Source of the DNA: Thermosinus carboxydivorans Nor1
GTDB lineage: Bacteria; Bacillota; Negativicutes; Sporomusales; Thermosinaceae
Length of the DNA stretch: 64,000 bases
Assembly: GCF_000169155.1 (NCBI RefSeq)
Contig: NZ_AAWL01000010.1
Location: 1 to 64,000, forward strand
Direction: 5' to 3'
Below are positions 44,565 to 52,707 of this stretch, piece after piece. Numbering within the stretch: position 1 is the stretch's first letter; each line of letters begins with the position of its first letter. The position numbers and the translations under genes were made by a program. The notes beneath the pieces were generated by a model. That model had not been told where the DNA came from. It did no database searches and saw only the letters and a list, made by a program, of their open reading frames with translations.

Positions 44565-45964
44565 ATGAACAATCTTGTTCGCGGCCTTATCGTTCTTGCT
44601 GTCGGCGCCGCACTCTGGCTGTGGCCCGTCCCGGCCGGCCTCAACCGCAGGCCTGGCACTTACTGGCCATCTTCGTGGCGACCATTTTGGGCTTCATCCT
44701 GCAGCCCCTGCCGATCGGTTCCGTTGCATTTATCAGCATTACTTTTACTGCCCTGGCGGGCGTACTCAAACCGGCCGAAGCGCTGTCCGGCTTCAGCAAT
44801 ACCACTATCTGGCTGATTGTCGCCGCTTTCCTGTTTGCCAAGGGGTTCATTAAGACCGGCCTGGGCCGACGCATCGCCTACATGCTCATCCGGGCCATCG
44901 GCGACAGCACGCTGAAACTGGGCTACACGCTGGCTCTCAGCGATCTCATTATCAGTCCGGCTACCCCGTCCAATACGGCCCGTGCCGGCGGCATCCTGTT
45001 TCCGATTGTTAGAAGTTTGTCGACGGCGTTCGGGTCCGAGCCTGGCCCTACCGCCCGCAAAGTCGGCGCCTTCCTGATGCAGACCGAGTATCAGGCCAAT
45101 ACGATCACCTCGGCCATGTTTATGACCTCGATGGCCGGCAACCCGCTTATCGCCCTTCTGGCGGCCAAAACGCTCAACATCCAGATCAGCTGGGGTCTGT
45201 GGGCGTTGGCGGCGGCGGTTCCGGGCCTTATTTCCCTGCTGGTCGTGCCGTACTTTTTGTATAAGTTCTACCCGCCGGAAATCACCAAAACGCCGGAAGC
45301 TAAGACGCTGGCCGCCGAGGAACTGGCGAAAATGGGCCCCATGTCCTGGGGCGAAAAAATCGTTGCCCTCGTCTTTGTCGGCGCGCTGGCGTTATGGAGC
45401 ACTTCCCAGTACACAAAACTGGACGCTACCGTCGTTGCCATGCTGGGCGTGGCGGTGATGATGATTACCAAGGTGCTGGAGTGGAAAGACATTCTCGACG
45501 AAAAAGGCGCCTGGGACACCATGGTGTGGATGGGCAGCCTTATCGGTCTGGCCGACTATCTCTCTAAATTAGGGTTCATTCCCTGGTTCGCCAAGACAGT
45601 CAGCGCCGGCATCGCCGGCATCCCCTGGATTCAGGCCTTCTTTGTCTTGCTTGTTGTCTACATGTACGCCCACTACGGCTTTGCCAGCCTGGTCGCCCAT
45701 ATCACGGCCATGTACGCCGCTTTCGCCTCGGTGGCCGTCGCTGCCGGCGCCCCGGCCTACCTGGTAGCGCTGGCGCTGGCCTTCATGTCTAACCTCTGCA
45801 TGTCTCTGACCCATTACGCCGCCGGCCCCGCGCCCATCTACTTCGGCGCCGGCTACATCGACCAGGGTACCTGGTGGAAGCTGGGCTTCATTATCTCGGT
45901 GATCAACATGGTCATCTGGGTGGGCATTGGCGCTATCTGGTGGAAAGTCCTCGGCTTGTGGTAA
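44565..45964 (+). pseudogene. DASS-family carrier, second copy, frameshifted near residue 27
   Basis: The natural start is ATG 44565 (aggaggtag upstream), giving MNNLVRGLIVLAVGAALWLW and PVPAGL. After this the conserved protein continues only in another frame, as PQAWHLLAIFVATILGF. The change falls at 44643-44645, where the codon after GL has lost one base (compare GVKPAAWHLLA in the first copy). The remaining 440 residues are open to 45964, with ISPATPSNTARAGGI and 12 membrane segments. It is either a recent pseudogene or a base-call error. An open frame from 44528 reads through but has an unrelated N terminus. Confidence 0.8.
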
Positions 45965-45977
45965 AGTGTACATTAGC

Positions 45978-46015
45978 AAAATAACTCGCCGCCTTATGGC
46001 TGGCGAGTTATTTTT
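45978..46015 (+). terminator. terminator after the second DASS gene
   Basis: aaaataactcgcc (45978-45990) pairs with ggcgagttatttt (46002-46014), followed by more T. The core stem aaataactcgcc/ggcgagttattt is identical to that at 56610-56660. Confidence 0.9.
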
Positions 46016-46111
46016 ATCACTTTATCGCGTGCGCTGAAAGGAATTTACATGAGTAGCCGGAATTATATAAATAGTGTCAATATATTGGGTGGTCAGACAA
46101 ATTTTTGATTT

Positions 46112-46210
46112 TTGAGGTGTATACCAAGGAAAGTTGAACCAAGAAAACTATCAGAAGTAATTACCGAGCGATTAAGGGAACTAATAGCTGGTAGCCAGAG
46201 GGGGCGGTGA
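46112..46210 (+). pseudogene. remnant of a GntR-type regulator N terminus
   Basis: In one frame this stretch reads KVEPRKLSEVITERLRELIA and GSQ, then RGR and a stop. That is the start of a GntR winged helix, ending where the GxLxPGxxL turn should come. No start codon with a ribosome site and no downstream continuation were found. The rest of this 266-base gap holds no other gene. It suggests that the metallo-hydrolase cluster once had its own regulator. Confidence 0.45.
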
Positions 46211-46281
46211 CAAAAAAAGGCGGTGGCACATGTGTGAGCCGCCCGCAAATGCGGGAAATTCTGCCGGGGGGAGGTGAATAA

Positions 46282-47034
46282 ATGAAGGTCGACATCGTTT
46301 TCCATGGCTTTCCCGGAAGAATGACTAGAGGGTATATGAGCTGGAGTTCGGTTGTTTATTTGGAAGTTAATGACTGTAAAATTGTTTTTGACACGGGGGG
46401 GATGGTGGAGAGAAGCGAGGTGCCGAAACGATTTAAAGACCGCGGTATTAGCCTGAATGAGATTGATATTGTAGTGCTAAGTCATTTTCATTATGACCAC
46501 GCAATGAATTTTGATTTTTTCCCCAACGCGAGAATTCTATTGCATGAGGCCGAAATAAACTGGGTGTTAAGCGATCCCGATGACTGGCCAATCCCTAAGT
46601 ATTTATTTCCTGCCCTGGAAAAAACCGGTCGATTGGAGGCTGTCAGCAAAGATATCGAGATAGCGCCTGGCGTCAAAACCCTTCATTCACCCGGACATAC
46701 TCCGGGATGCATGTCCCTGGTGCTGAGCAGCAACACAATGCCAACAACGGTTCTTGCAGGGGACGCGGTAAAAAATCTTAATGAATTGGCAACCGGCGAG
46801 GTAGCGATGTCGTGGGACAATGAAGCGAGCGCGGAAACGATTCGCCGAATTAGAGAGATTGCGAAAGTGGTGATTCCCGGACATGACCGCGTGCTGGAAG
46901 TTGCAGAAGATAAAATCGTTGCAGCGACTTCAGTCCGGGAAACCATTATCGTTCCTGCCGGCGTTGCCGATTTGGACAAGCCGCGGCTAATAGAATTAGT
47001 TGTTGAGCCTACTTGCCAGTTGATAAAAAAATAA
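46282..47034 (+). CDS. MBL-fold metallo-hydrolase
   Basis: 250 residues. The metal-binding motif is SHFHYDHAMNFDFF (H-x-H-x-D-H), with HSPGHTPGCMSLVL and LAGDAVKNLNEL supplying further His and Asp ligands, and IPGHDRVLEV the last one. This is the N-acyl-homoserine-lactonase-like or general hydrolase class; the substrate could be an ester, lactone or thioester. The gggggaggtg site precedes the ATG. It begins a three-gene cluster with an MFS carrier and a DUF6282 protein. Confidence 0.87.
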   Translation: MKVDIVFHGFPGRMTRGYMSWSSVVYLEVNDCKIVFDTGGMVERSEVPKRFKDRGISLNEIDIVVLSHFHYDHAMNFDFFPNARILLHEAEINWVLSDPDDWPIPKYLFPALEKTGRLEAVSKDIEIAPGVKTLHSPGHTPGCMSLVLSSNTMPTTVLAGDAVKNLNELATGEVAMSWDNEASAETIRRIREIAKVVIPGHDRVLEVAEDKIVAATSVRETIIVPAGVADLDKPRLIELVVEPTCQLIKK

Positions 47035-47088
47035 TCGCTTTCGAAACTGGAAGTATTTGGAAGAATTTAGGGGAAAGGTGAAGAGAAA

Positions 47089-48360
47089 GTGAATAACCAA
47101 GTAGTCGAACCAAAGTGGTACAAGACCATCAATAAGGTGCAGCGAAACGCGCTAATTGGCGGGATGGGCGGCTGGATGCTTGACGCTATGGACGTTCTTT
47201 TATATGTAATGTCCTTGACGAGCATAATGAAAGAATTTAATATCGATACGGCTATTGCGGGATTGCTTGCATCTGTTACCTTGTTCTCATCTGCGATTGG
47301 CGGAATCGTTTTCGGCATTGTAGCTGATTATTTCGGCAGGAAAAAGGCTTTAGCCGGAGCAGTTGCAATTTATACCGTTTTTACAGGTTTGTCCGGAATT
47401 GCGACTTCAGTAACCGAACTTGCCATTTATCGCACGCTCTTGGGTTTAGGGATGGGCGGAACCTGGGCATCGGGGGCGCTGTTGGTATCTGAAACGTGGC
47501 CGAAAGAGCATCGTGGGAAAGCTTCCGGGTTTATGCAAGGTGGTTGGGCGCTTGGCTATATGATGGCTGCTGCGCTGAGCGGCGCAATCTTGCCTGTATA
47601 TGGCTGGCGGGTACTGTTTTTTGTCGGAGTTGTGCCGAGCGTTCTAATGTTTCTTTTCATAGTATTTTATACTCAGGAGCCTGAACTTTGGCTTACTAAC
47701 AAAAAGACAAAAGCAGCTGCGCCGGTGGTACAAAAAACCGGCGATGGCTTTACATTCTTCCAAATATTTAAGCCTGATTTGCTTCGCTTTACAGTCATTG
47801 GCGCAATCTTTGTCTCCTTTGTTCAACTGGGATACTGGGGGCTGTTTACCTGGCTGCCTGGCTTTTTATCCACTCCGCTGGAAAAAGGCGGAGCTGGACT
47901 TAATATAGTCAAGACGGCCGGATGGGTTTTCGCAATGCAAATTGGCGCTTTGATTGGTTATAATTCATTCGGGTTTGTGGCAGATCACTACGGCCGCAAA
48001 AGGGCTTTTACCATTTTTCTAGTCATTGCTGCAATTCTCGTGCCGGTCTACGGCAGTCTGCGCGATCCGTTCTATCTCTTTCTTTTGGGACCGTTGGTCG
48101 GTTTGTTCGGGTCAGGCTATTTCAGCGGGTTTGGCGCGTTTTTGGCAGAGTTGTTCCCGACTCGCGTGCGTGGTACGGCCCAAGGGTTTGTATATAACTT
48201 TGGTCGTGGGGTAAGCGCCTTGGCGCCATTCATTATAGGGACTTTGGCAAAGACTTTCGGTATCGGCACGTCGCTGTTTGTTACTTCGGCGTTTTTTATC
48301 GGAGGAGTTATTACGGTAGCATTCCTGCCGGAAACCAAGGGGAAAGTGCTTGACGACTAG
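47089..48360 (+). CDS. MFS transporter, aromatic/organic-acid:proton symporter type
   Basis: 423 residues, 12 membrane segments. GGWMLDAMDVLLYVMSL in helix 1 and the loop motifs GIVADYFGRKKALAGAV and FVADHYGRKRAFTIFL place it in the MFS, with WPKEHRGKASGFMQGGWALG and FPTRVRGTAQGFVYN typical of the AAHS and sialate/organic-acid symporters. It starts at GTG 47089 after ggggaaaggtg. It probably imports the compound acted on by the flanking hydrolase and DUF6282 protein. Confidence 0.88.
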   Translation: MNNQVVEPKWYKTINKVQRNALIGGMGGWMLDAMDVLLYVMSLTSIMKEFNIDTAIAGLLASVTLFSSAIGGIVFGIVADYFGRKKALAGAVAIYTVFTGLSGIATSVTELAIYRTLLGLGMGGTWASGALLVSETWPKEHRGKASGFMQGGWALGYMMAAALSGAILPVYGWRVLFFVGVVPSVLMFLFIVFYTQEPELWLTNKKTKAAAPVVQKTGDGFTFFQIFKPDLLRFTVIGAIFVSFVQLGYWGLFTWLPGFLSTPLEKGGAGLNIVKTAGWVFAMQIGALIGYNSFGFVADHYGRKRAFTIFLVIAAILVPVYGSLRDPFYLFLLGPLVGLFGSGYFSGFGAFLAELFPTRVRGTAQGFVYNFGRGVSALAPFIIGTLAKTFGIGTSLFVTSAFFIGGVITVAFLPETKGKVLDD

Positions 48361-48369
48361 GAGGGGAGC

Positions 48370-49227
48370 ATGGTGGATGAAAGAGCCCCCGAGGCAATTG
48401 AGCTTATTCAGGGCTCAATTGATATGCATATCCATAGTAATCCTGACGTTATCCCGCGGAAGATGTCTGATTTGGAAGTTGCTAAAGCTGCGCAGCAGGC
48501 TAATTTGGCCGGCATTCTTTTAAAGTGTCACTATATGGGGACGGCGGCGCGCGCAGCGCTGGTGCAAGAATGTGTCAGGCAGGGTGTAAAGGTATATGGC
48601 GGCATAGTACTTAATCGTTCCGTAGGAGGCCTAAACCCGGCTGCCGTCGAAACGGAAATCGCCTTAGGGGCTAAGGAAGTATGGCTGCCGACAATATCAG
48701 CGGAAAACCATATTCGTTTTCATAAGGGTGATCTGGCCAAGGCGGTTAAGGTGGTTGACAGCGATGGAAACCTTCTGCCTGAAGTTTATGAAATACTGGA
48801 GTTGGTAGCTAAGGCAGGAATAATCCTGGGGACCGGACACCTTACAGTTGACGAATGCATTAAAGTGGTAGAGGCAGCTAGAAGCGCGGGGGTCAAGAAG
48901 ATTCTTATAACCCATCCCGAATTTGAAGTTGTTGCTATGCCAGTTGAGATTCAAAAGGATCTGGCAAAGAAGGGAGTATTCTTTGAACGGTGTTTTTATG
49001 CCACTAATTCGCCGCAGAAACTGCCTGTGTCAGAAGTTGCCCGGCAAATTAAAGAGGTAGGGGTAGAATCTACTGTGCTTAGCAGTGATTTTGGGCAAAC
49101 GTTTAATGAGGACCCTATTGTTGGATTCCGTAAATTTATCAGCGCATTGCTGGAACACGGGCTTACGCCGGATGAAATACGGATCATGATTAAAAATAAC
49201 CCCTACTATTTGCTTGGCATTAAATAA
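48370..49227 (+). CDS. DUF6282 family amidohydrolase-like protein
   Basis: 285 residues, TIM-barrel like. SIDMHIHSNPDVIPRKMSD holds an H-x-H metal pair as in amidohydrolases and PHP enzymes; KCHYMGTAARA, GTGHLTVDECIKVVEAARS, LITHPEFEV and LSSDFGQTFNEDP supply the further His and Asp residues expected of that fold. The substrate is unknown. It starts 9 bases after the MFS stop with aggagggg, so it is co-translated with the carrier. A terminator follows. Confidence 0.8.
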   Translation: MVDERAPEAIELIQGSIDMHIHSNPDVIPRKMSDLEVAKAAQQANLAGILLKCHYMGTAARAALVQECVRQGVKVYGGIVLNRSVGGLNPAAVETEIALGAKEVWLPTISAENHIRFHKGDLAKAVKVVDSDGNLLPEVYEILELVAKAGIILGTGHLTVDECIKVVEAARSAGVKKILITHPEFEVVAMPVEIQKDLAKKGVFFERCFYATNSPQKLPVSEVARQIKEVGVESTVLSSDFGQTFNEDPIVGFRKFISALLEHGLTPDEIRIMIKNNPYYLLGIK

Positions 49228-49244
49228 TAAGAATTAAATATATC

Positions 49245-49277
49245 ATCCCATGTTGTCGTACAGCATGGGATTTTTTG
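49245..49277 (+). terminator. terminator after the DUF6282 gene
   Basis: atcccatgttg (49245-49255) pairs with cagcatgggat (49261-49271) over a 5-base loop, followed by six T. The group IIC intron fragment begins at once on its 3' side. Confidence 0.9.
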
Positions 49278-49785
49278 TGTTCGCCTGGCATGGTTGCTGA
49301 GCCGATGGGCTGAAATAAGCCTTGTTGCCTAATCAGCGGGAAAACAACCTGAGGGCAAGGGTGGCGCTGGTAACGGCGAGGTCTGAAGGAAGCTGCAGGG
49401 GGAACTCGGAACATAGCGAAAGCGAACCGATGTTGGCCGCTCAGGTGGGTAACCTTGCATGAAGTGGGAAAGCCCGAAAGCTGATTAACCTGAGAGGTTA
49501 GAACGGATGCGTTCAAGTTAAGGCAAGCAACCTTAACCGGGGAAGCCCATCACTATCCTGTACTTTTAGCAGGTCGTTTCAAACAAGGGGAACCACAAGG
49601 ATGAAATAAAGTAGTTGTGGGTGGCAGAACAATTCCTGGCCGATGAAACCTGGTAACAGGACTGGAGGGGAAAACCAGGGAGACACTGCACTAAGTTGCA
49701 GTGGAGTACCCAGAGCCAAAAGCCTGTGTACTTGCGAAGGGACGAAGATAAATCAAAGAGTGCTACCTATTTAGCCCCTAACCCA
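49277..49785 (+). mobile_element. group IIC intron, 5' fragment without reverse transcriptase
   Basis: The 5' end gtgttcgcctggcatgg matches the start of class C introns (the Oceanobacillus intron begins gtgtgcccggcatggg). Domain I features follow in the same order: gcaagggtggcgctgg, gtctgaaggaagctgcag, ggaacatagcgaaagcgaac, and the end of the domain accggggaagccc near 49540. Class C introns insert just after terminators, exactly as here. No reverse transcriptase frame and no recognisable domain V are present; the 49555-49785 part is unassigned and may be intron sequence. An IS3 remnant cuts it off. Confidence 0.75.
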
Positions 49786-49788
49786 ATT

Positions 49789-50450
49789 GGAGTCTCGTCT
49801 CAAAATAGAGTAAAATTAAATCACGAGAGGAGAGGCGAGACATGACATCAAACATCAAAACGGTACAACAAAAAAAGAATTCAGGGAAGGAGTTCCGGCA
49901 ACTCGAAACCGAAAATGAGCGTCTAAAAAACTTTTAGGCGATAAACATCTGGAAATCGCAATACTGCGTGATCTCCTAAAAAAGACAACGTACGGCTATC
50001 GGACAAAATAGCTGTTACCGATAGGTGGATAAGTCGGGAATACCATGCGGCCAAAGTGCTGCGTATTATCGGCATTAATGAGTCTACCTACTATGAGCAG
50101 CGTAAACACAAACAGTCTCCCCAGTCTGCCGAAGATAAAACACAAGCACCAGTACCACGCGGCGACCAGCCAGTCTCTGGTTACTCTTATAACCAATCAG
50201 TATCCGCCGCCTGACCCGCAACCGGACTGTTACCAACCCCAATGAGCTTTGGGAGAGTGATCATAGACTACCATATTGGTCTGACCTGTGAGGGCGAATA
50301 TGCCGCCAACCTGTTAAAAGAGCTCTATTTAAGCGTAAATTGCTACAGACTCAAGTTATCCGGACTGGTAATGGGCCGCAGTTTACTTGTCATACATTTG
50401 AAGAAGCAATTCAAGCCATGCTTAGCCGCCAGTTCCACCGTAACAATGCC
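49789..50450 (+). mobile_element. decayed IS3-family element
   Basis: After a left-end-like ggagtctcgtctcaaaatag, orfA reads MTSNIKTVQQKKNSGKEFRQ, LETENERLK, then shifts frame at about 49928 into LLGDKHLEIAILRDLLKKT. An orfB-like part follows: DKIAVTDRWISREYHAAKVL, RIIGINESTYYEQRKHKQSP, then shifted pieces (RLTRNRTVTNPNELW, YHIGLTCEGEYAANLLKEL, VIRTGNGPQF, HTFEEAIQAM). Several frameshifts and internal deletions make it inactive. Its 3' end is missing and it runs straight into the beheaded sigma-54 activator. Confidence 0.75.
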
Positions 50451-50475
50451 GCCTACGGCCACCGGTATCCCAGAT

Positions 50476-51183
50476 GGCAAGCCGGGACTATTTGAATTGG
50501 CCCACGGCGGTACGATTTTTCTCGATGAAATTGGTGAAATTGCGCCGTCGCTACAGGCCAGATTACTGAGGGTGCTCCAGGAAAAAGAAATCATGCGGGT
50601 TGGCGGTGATAAAATTATTCCCATCGATATTCGCATTATCAGTGCTACCAATAAAGACCTCAATCGACGTGTTGAGCAGGGGGAATTCCGTGAAGACTTG
50701 TATTATCGCCTCAACGTACTAAAAATTACTCTACCGCCGCTGCGGGAGCGGCCGGAAGATATTCTTCCTCTCGCTATGTACTTTTTACAAAAACGATTAG
50801 GGCCCGGCATAGATTACAATCGGGCGGCGCAGGAACTGGCGCCGCTGTTAATGGCTTACAATTGGCCGGGCAATATCCGGGAGTTGAGCAATTTTATGGA
50901 GCGGCTGGCCGTGCTGGCGGCTCATTTTCCCGTACCTGCCTGGCGGGACATGCTGCAGAAGGTCATCAACGCCCCGCTTAACGAGGATGATAGCATAACG
51001 GTCCGCGTCAATTTGTCCGGCAGTCTTAAGGAAGCAGTTAGCCAGGTGGAGAAGAAAATCATTGAAATCTTACTGGAAAAATCGGGGAAGGACTATGAGC
51101 AGGTAGCTAAACGATTGGGGATTGGTCGTACTACTTTGTGGCGCAAACAGGGCGGTACGGAGTTTCCAAAAATGAAAAAGTAA
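50476..51183 (+). pseudogene. sigma-54 activator, C-terminal fragment (AAA+ second half and Fis domain)
   Basis: About 235 residues from GKPGLFELAHGGTIFLDEIG, which includes Walker B, through the arginine-finger region FREDLYYRLNVLKITLPPLRERPED, to a Fis helix-turn-helix (YEQVAKRLGIGRTTLWRKQ). The sensor domain, Walker A and GAFTGA are gone; the homology starts only a few residues after where GAFTGA should be. Upstream in-frame sequence from 50242 derives from the IS3 remnant in a wrong frame. It cannot hydrolyse ATP or contact sigma-54. It sits before a sigma-54 promoter it may once have served. Confidence 0.85.
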
Positions 51184-51220
51184 TATTTAATTTGAAAAAA
51201 TTTAAAGTGCCTTGCTGATG

Positions 51221-51250
51221 CGGTGGATTTTCGTAATCCGCCGTTTTTTT
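51221..51250 (+). terminator. terminator after the activator fragment
   Basis: cggtggatt (51221-51229) and aatccgccg (51235-51243) form a 9-base-pair stem with one wobble pair and are followed by seven T. Confidence 0.85.
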
Positions 51251-51309
51251 ATTTTCAAAAATAAAAAAGGACTTGTTTTGGCGTACCTAAATTTGTTTTT
51301 TTTTGGCGG

Positions 51310-51326
51310 TGGCACGCTTTTTGCAT
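51310..51326 (+). promoter_or_regulatory. sigma-54 promoter (-24/-12) of the permease-hydratase-CoA transferase operon
   Basis: tggcacgctttttgcat has GG at 51311-51312 and GC at 51323-51324 with correct spacing, nearly identical to the promoter at 39268. It lies about 95 bases before the permease GTG. The local activator is truncated, so control in trans by the PrpR-like protein at 37290 is plausible. Confidence 0.92.
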
Positions 51327-51419
51327 AATTAAACGGCGGAGGTGAGAAGAGGGGGGACTTAATCTGATGCGCCAGACAAATTAGTGTCAATATTACGTTT
51401 CAGAAATGGAGGGAAAGTT

Positions 51420-52679
51420 GTGAATTTAGGTCTATTGTCTTTGATTGCGCTGGTATTAGCCATTGCCATCGGTTTTTTCCGCAAGCTTAATACCGGTCTT
51501 ATTGCCATTGCTTTTGCCTTTATTCTGGGCAAGCTGGCGGGGTTCAAGGAAGCAGATATCATTAACGGCTGGAGTACTCAGTTGTTCATGATGCTGCTAG
51601 GAGTGACTTTCTTGTTCAGCATCGCCCAGACAAACGGTACGCTTGAACTGTTTGCCCGCAAAGTAGTAGCCGTGGCCGGTCGTCAGACCCGTCTGATTCC
51701 GATTGCTATTTATCTGCTTACCACTTTTCTCGCGGCTATTGGTCCGGGCACCATTCCCGTCATGGCCTTGATTGCTCCCATCAGTATGGCGTTGGCAGCC
51801 GAACTGGGTATTTCGCCCTTACTGTTGGCGCCAATTGGCATTCTCGGGGCTTGCGCCGGCGGTATTTCGCCGATTGCGCCGACAGGGATTATTGGCATCA
51901 CTTTGGCCGCTAAGCAGGGAATAACCGGTATTGACTTGCCATACTTTTACAATTCTCTTATGGGTGAAACGCTGTTCGCCGCCTTTTTGTACCTTGTTCT
52001 TGGTGGCTATAAGATTAAATCCGATAAAGTGCTAAAGCAGTCAGATCTGCCGGCCTTTAACCGCGACCAGCTCATCACCATGGCCGGTATCGTAACCATG
52101 GTGGTAGTCGTACTGCTGACTAAATATAATGTTGGCCTGGTTGCTTTTGTTACCGGCGTCGTGCTATTATGGCTAAACGTTGCCGATGAACGTAAGTCCA
52201 TTGCCGGCATACCTTGGGGAACGCTTATTCTGGTCTGCGGTGTTGGTGTACTGATGAATATTGCTATTAAACTAAAAGGTATCGATATGTTAGCCAAATT
52301 TTTAGCTACCTTTATGACACCGGCAACCGCTTCGCCGATTATTGGTCTTACGGCCGGCATCATGTCCTGGTTCTCCAGTACTTCCGGGGTAGTTATGCCG
52401 ACGCTCATTCCTACTGTTTCAGCCCTCATTAATTCACTGGGCGGCAATGTTTCGCCGCTTGACCTAATTTCCGCCATTACCATGACGGCCCATACGGCCG
52501 GTATCAGCCCTGCTTCCACCGGCGGTGCTCTTGCCCTCGCTTCGTATGCGGCCAATGCACACATTTCCGCTGCCGACCAAAACAAACTCTTTATCCAAAT
52601 GTTCCTGGTGGCTGTAACGGGCGTAATTTTCATGACATTGGTAGCGGCATCAGGTTTGTATCGTATCTGGGGCCTATAA
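51420..52679 (+). CDS. SLC13-like permease, MatC dicarboxylate carrier type
   Basis: 419 residues, about 11-12 membrane segments. The N terminus (LGLLSLIALVLAIAIGFFRK, LNTGLIAIAFAFILG) is the MatC N-terminal domain; GPGTIPVMALIAPISMALAA and STSGVVMPTLIPTVSALIN are the paired re-entrant regions of ion-transporter-superfamily carriers. MatC proteins carry malonate or other dicarboxylates. The GTG at 51420 follows tggaggga. As first gene after the sigma-54 promoter it should import the substrate of the enzymes encoded next. Confidence 0.87.
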   Translation: MNLGLLSLIALVLAIAIGFFRKLNTGLIAIAFAFILGKLAGFKEADIINGWSTQLFMMLLGVTFLFSIAQTNGTLELFARKVVAVAGRQTRLIPIAIYLLTTFLAAIGPGTIPVMALIAPISMALAAELGISPLLLAPIGILGACAGGISPIAPTGIIGITLAAKQGITGIDLPYFYNSLMGETLFAAFLYLVLGGYKIKSDKVLKQSDLPAFNRDQLITMAGIVTMVVVVLLTKYNVGLVAFVTGVVLLWLNVADERKSIAGIPWGTLILVCGVGVLMNIAIKLKGIDMLAKFLATFMTPATASPIIGLTAGIMSWFSSTSGVVMPTLIPTVSALINSLGGNVSPLDLISAITMTAHTAGISPASTGGALALASYAANAHISAADQNKLFIQMFLVAVTGVIFMTLVAASGLYRIWGL

Positions 52680-52707
52680 CCTGGCATATTGTTAAGGGAG
52701 GATTGCG

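Noticed and set aside
50242-50475. Upstream part of the open frame leading into the sigma-54 activator fragment
   Set aside because: These codons come from the IS3 remnant read in a mixed frame (for example YHIGLTCEGEYAANLLKEL). They do not form an activator N terminus.
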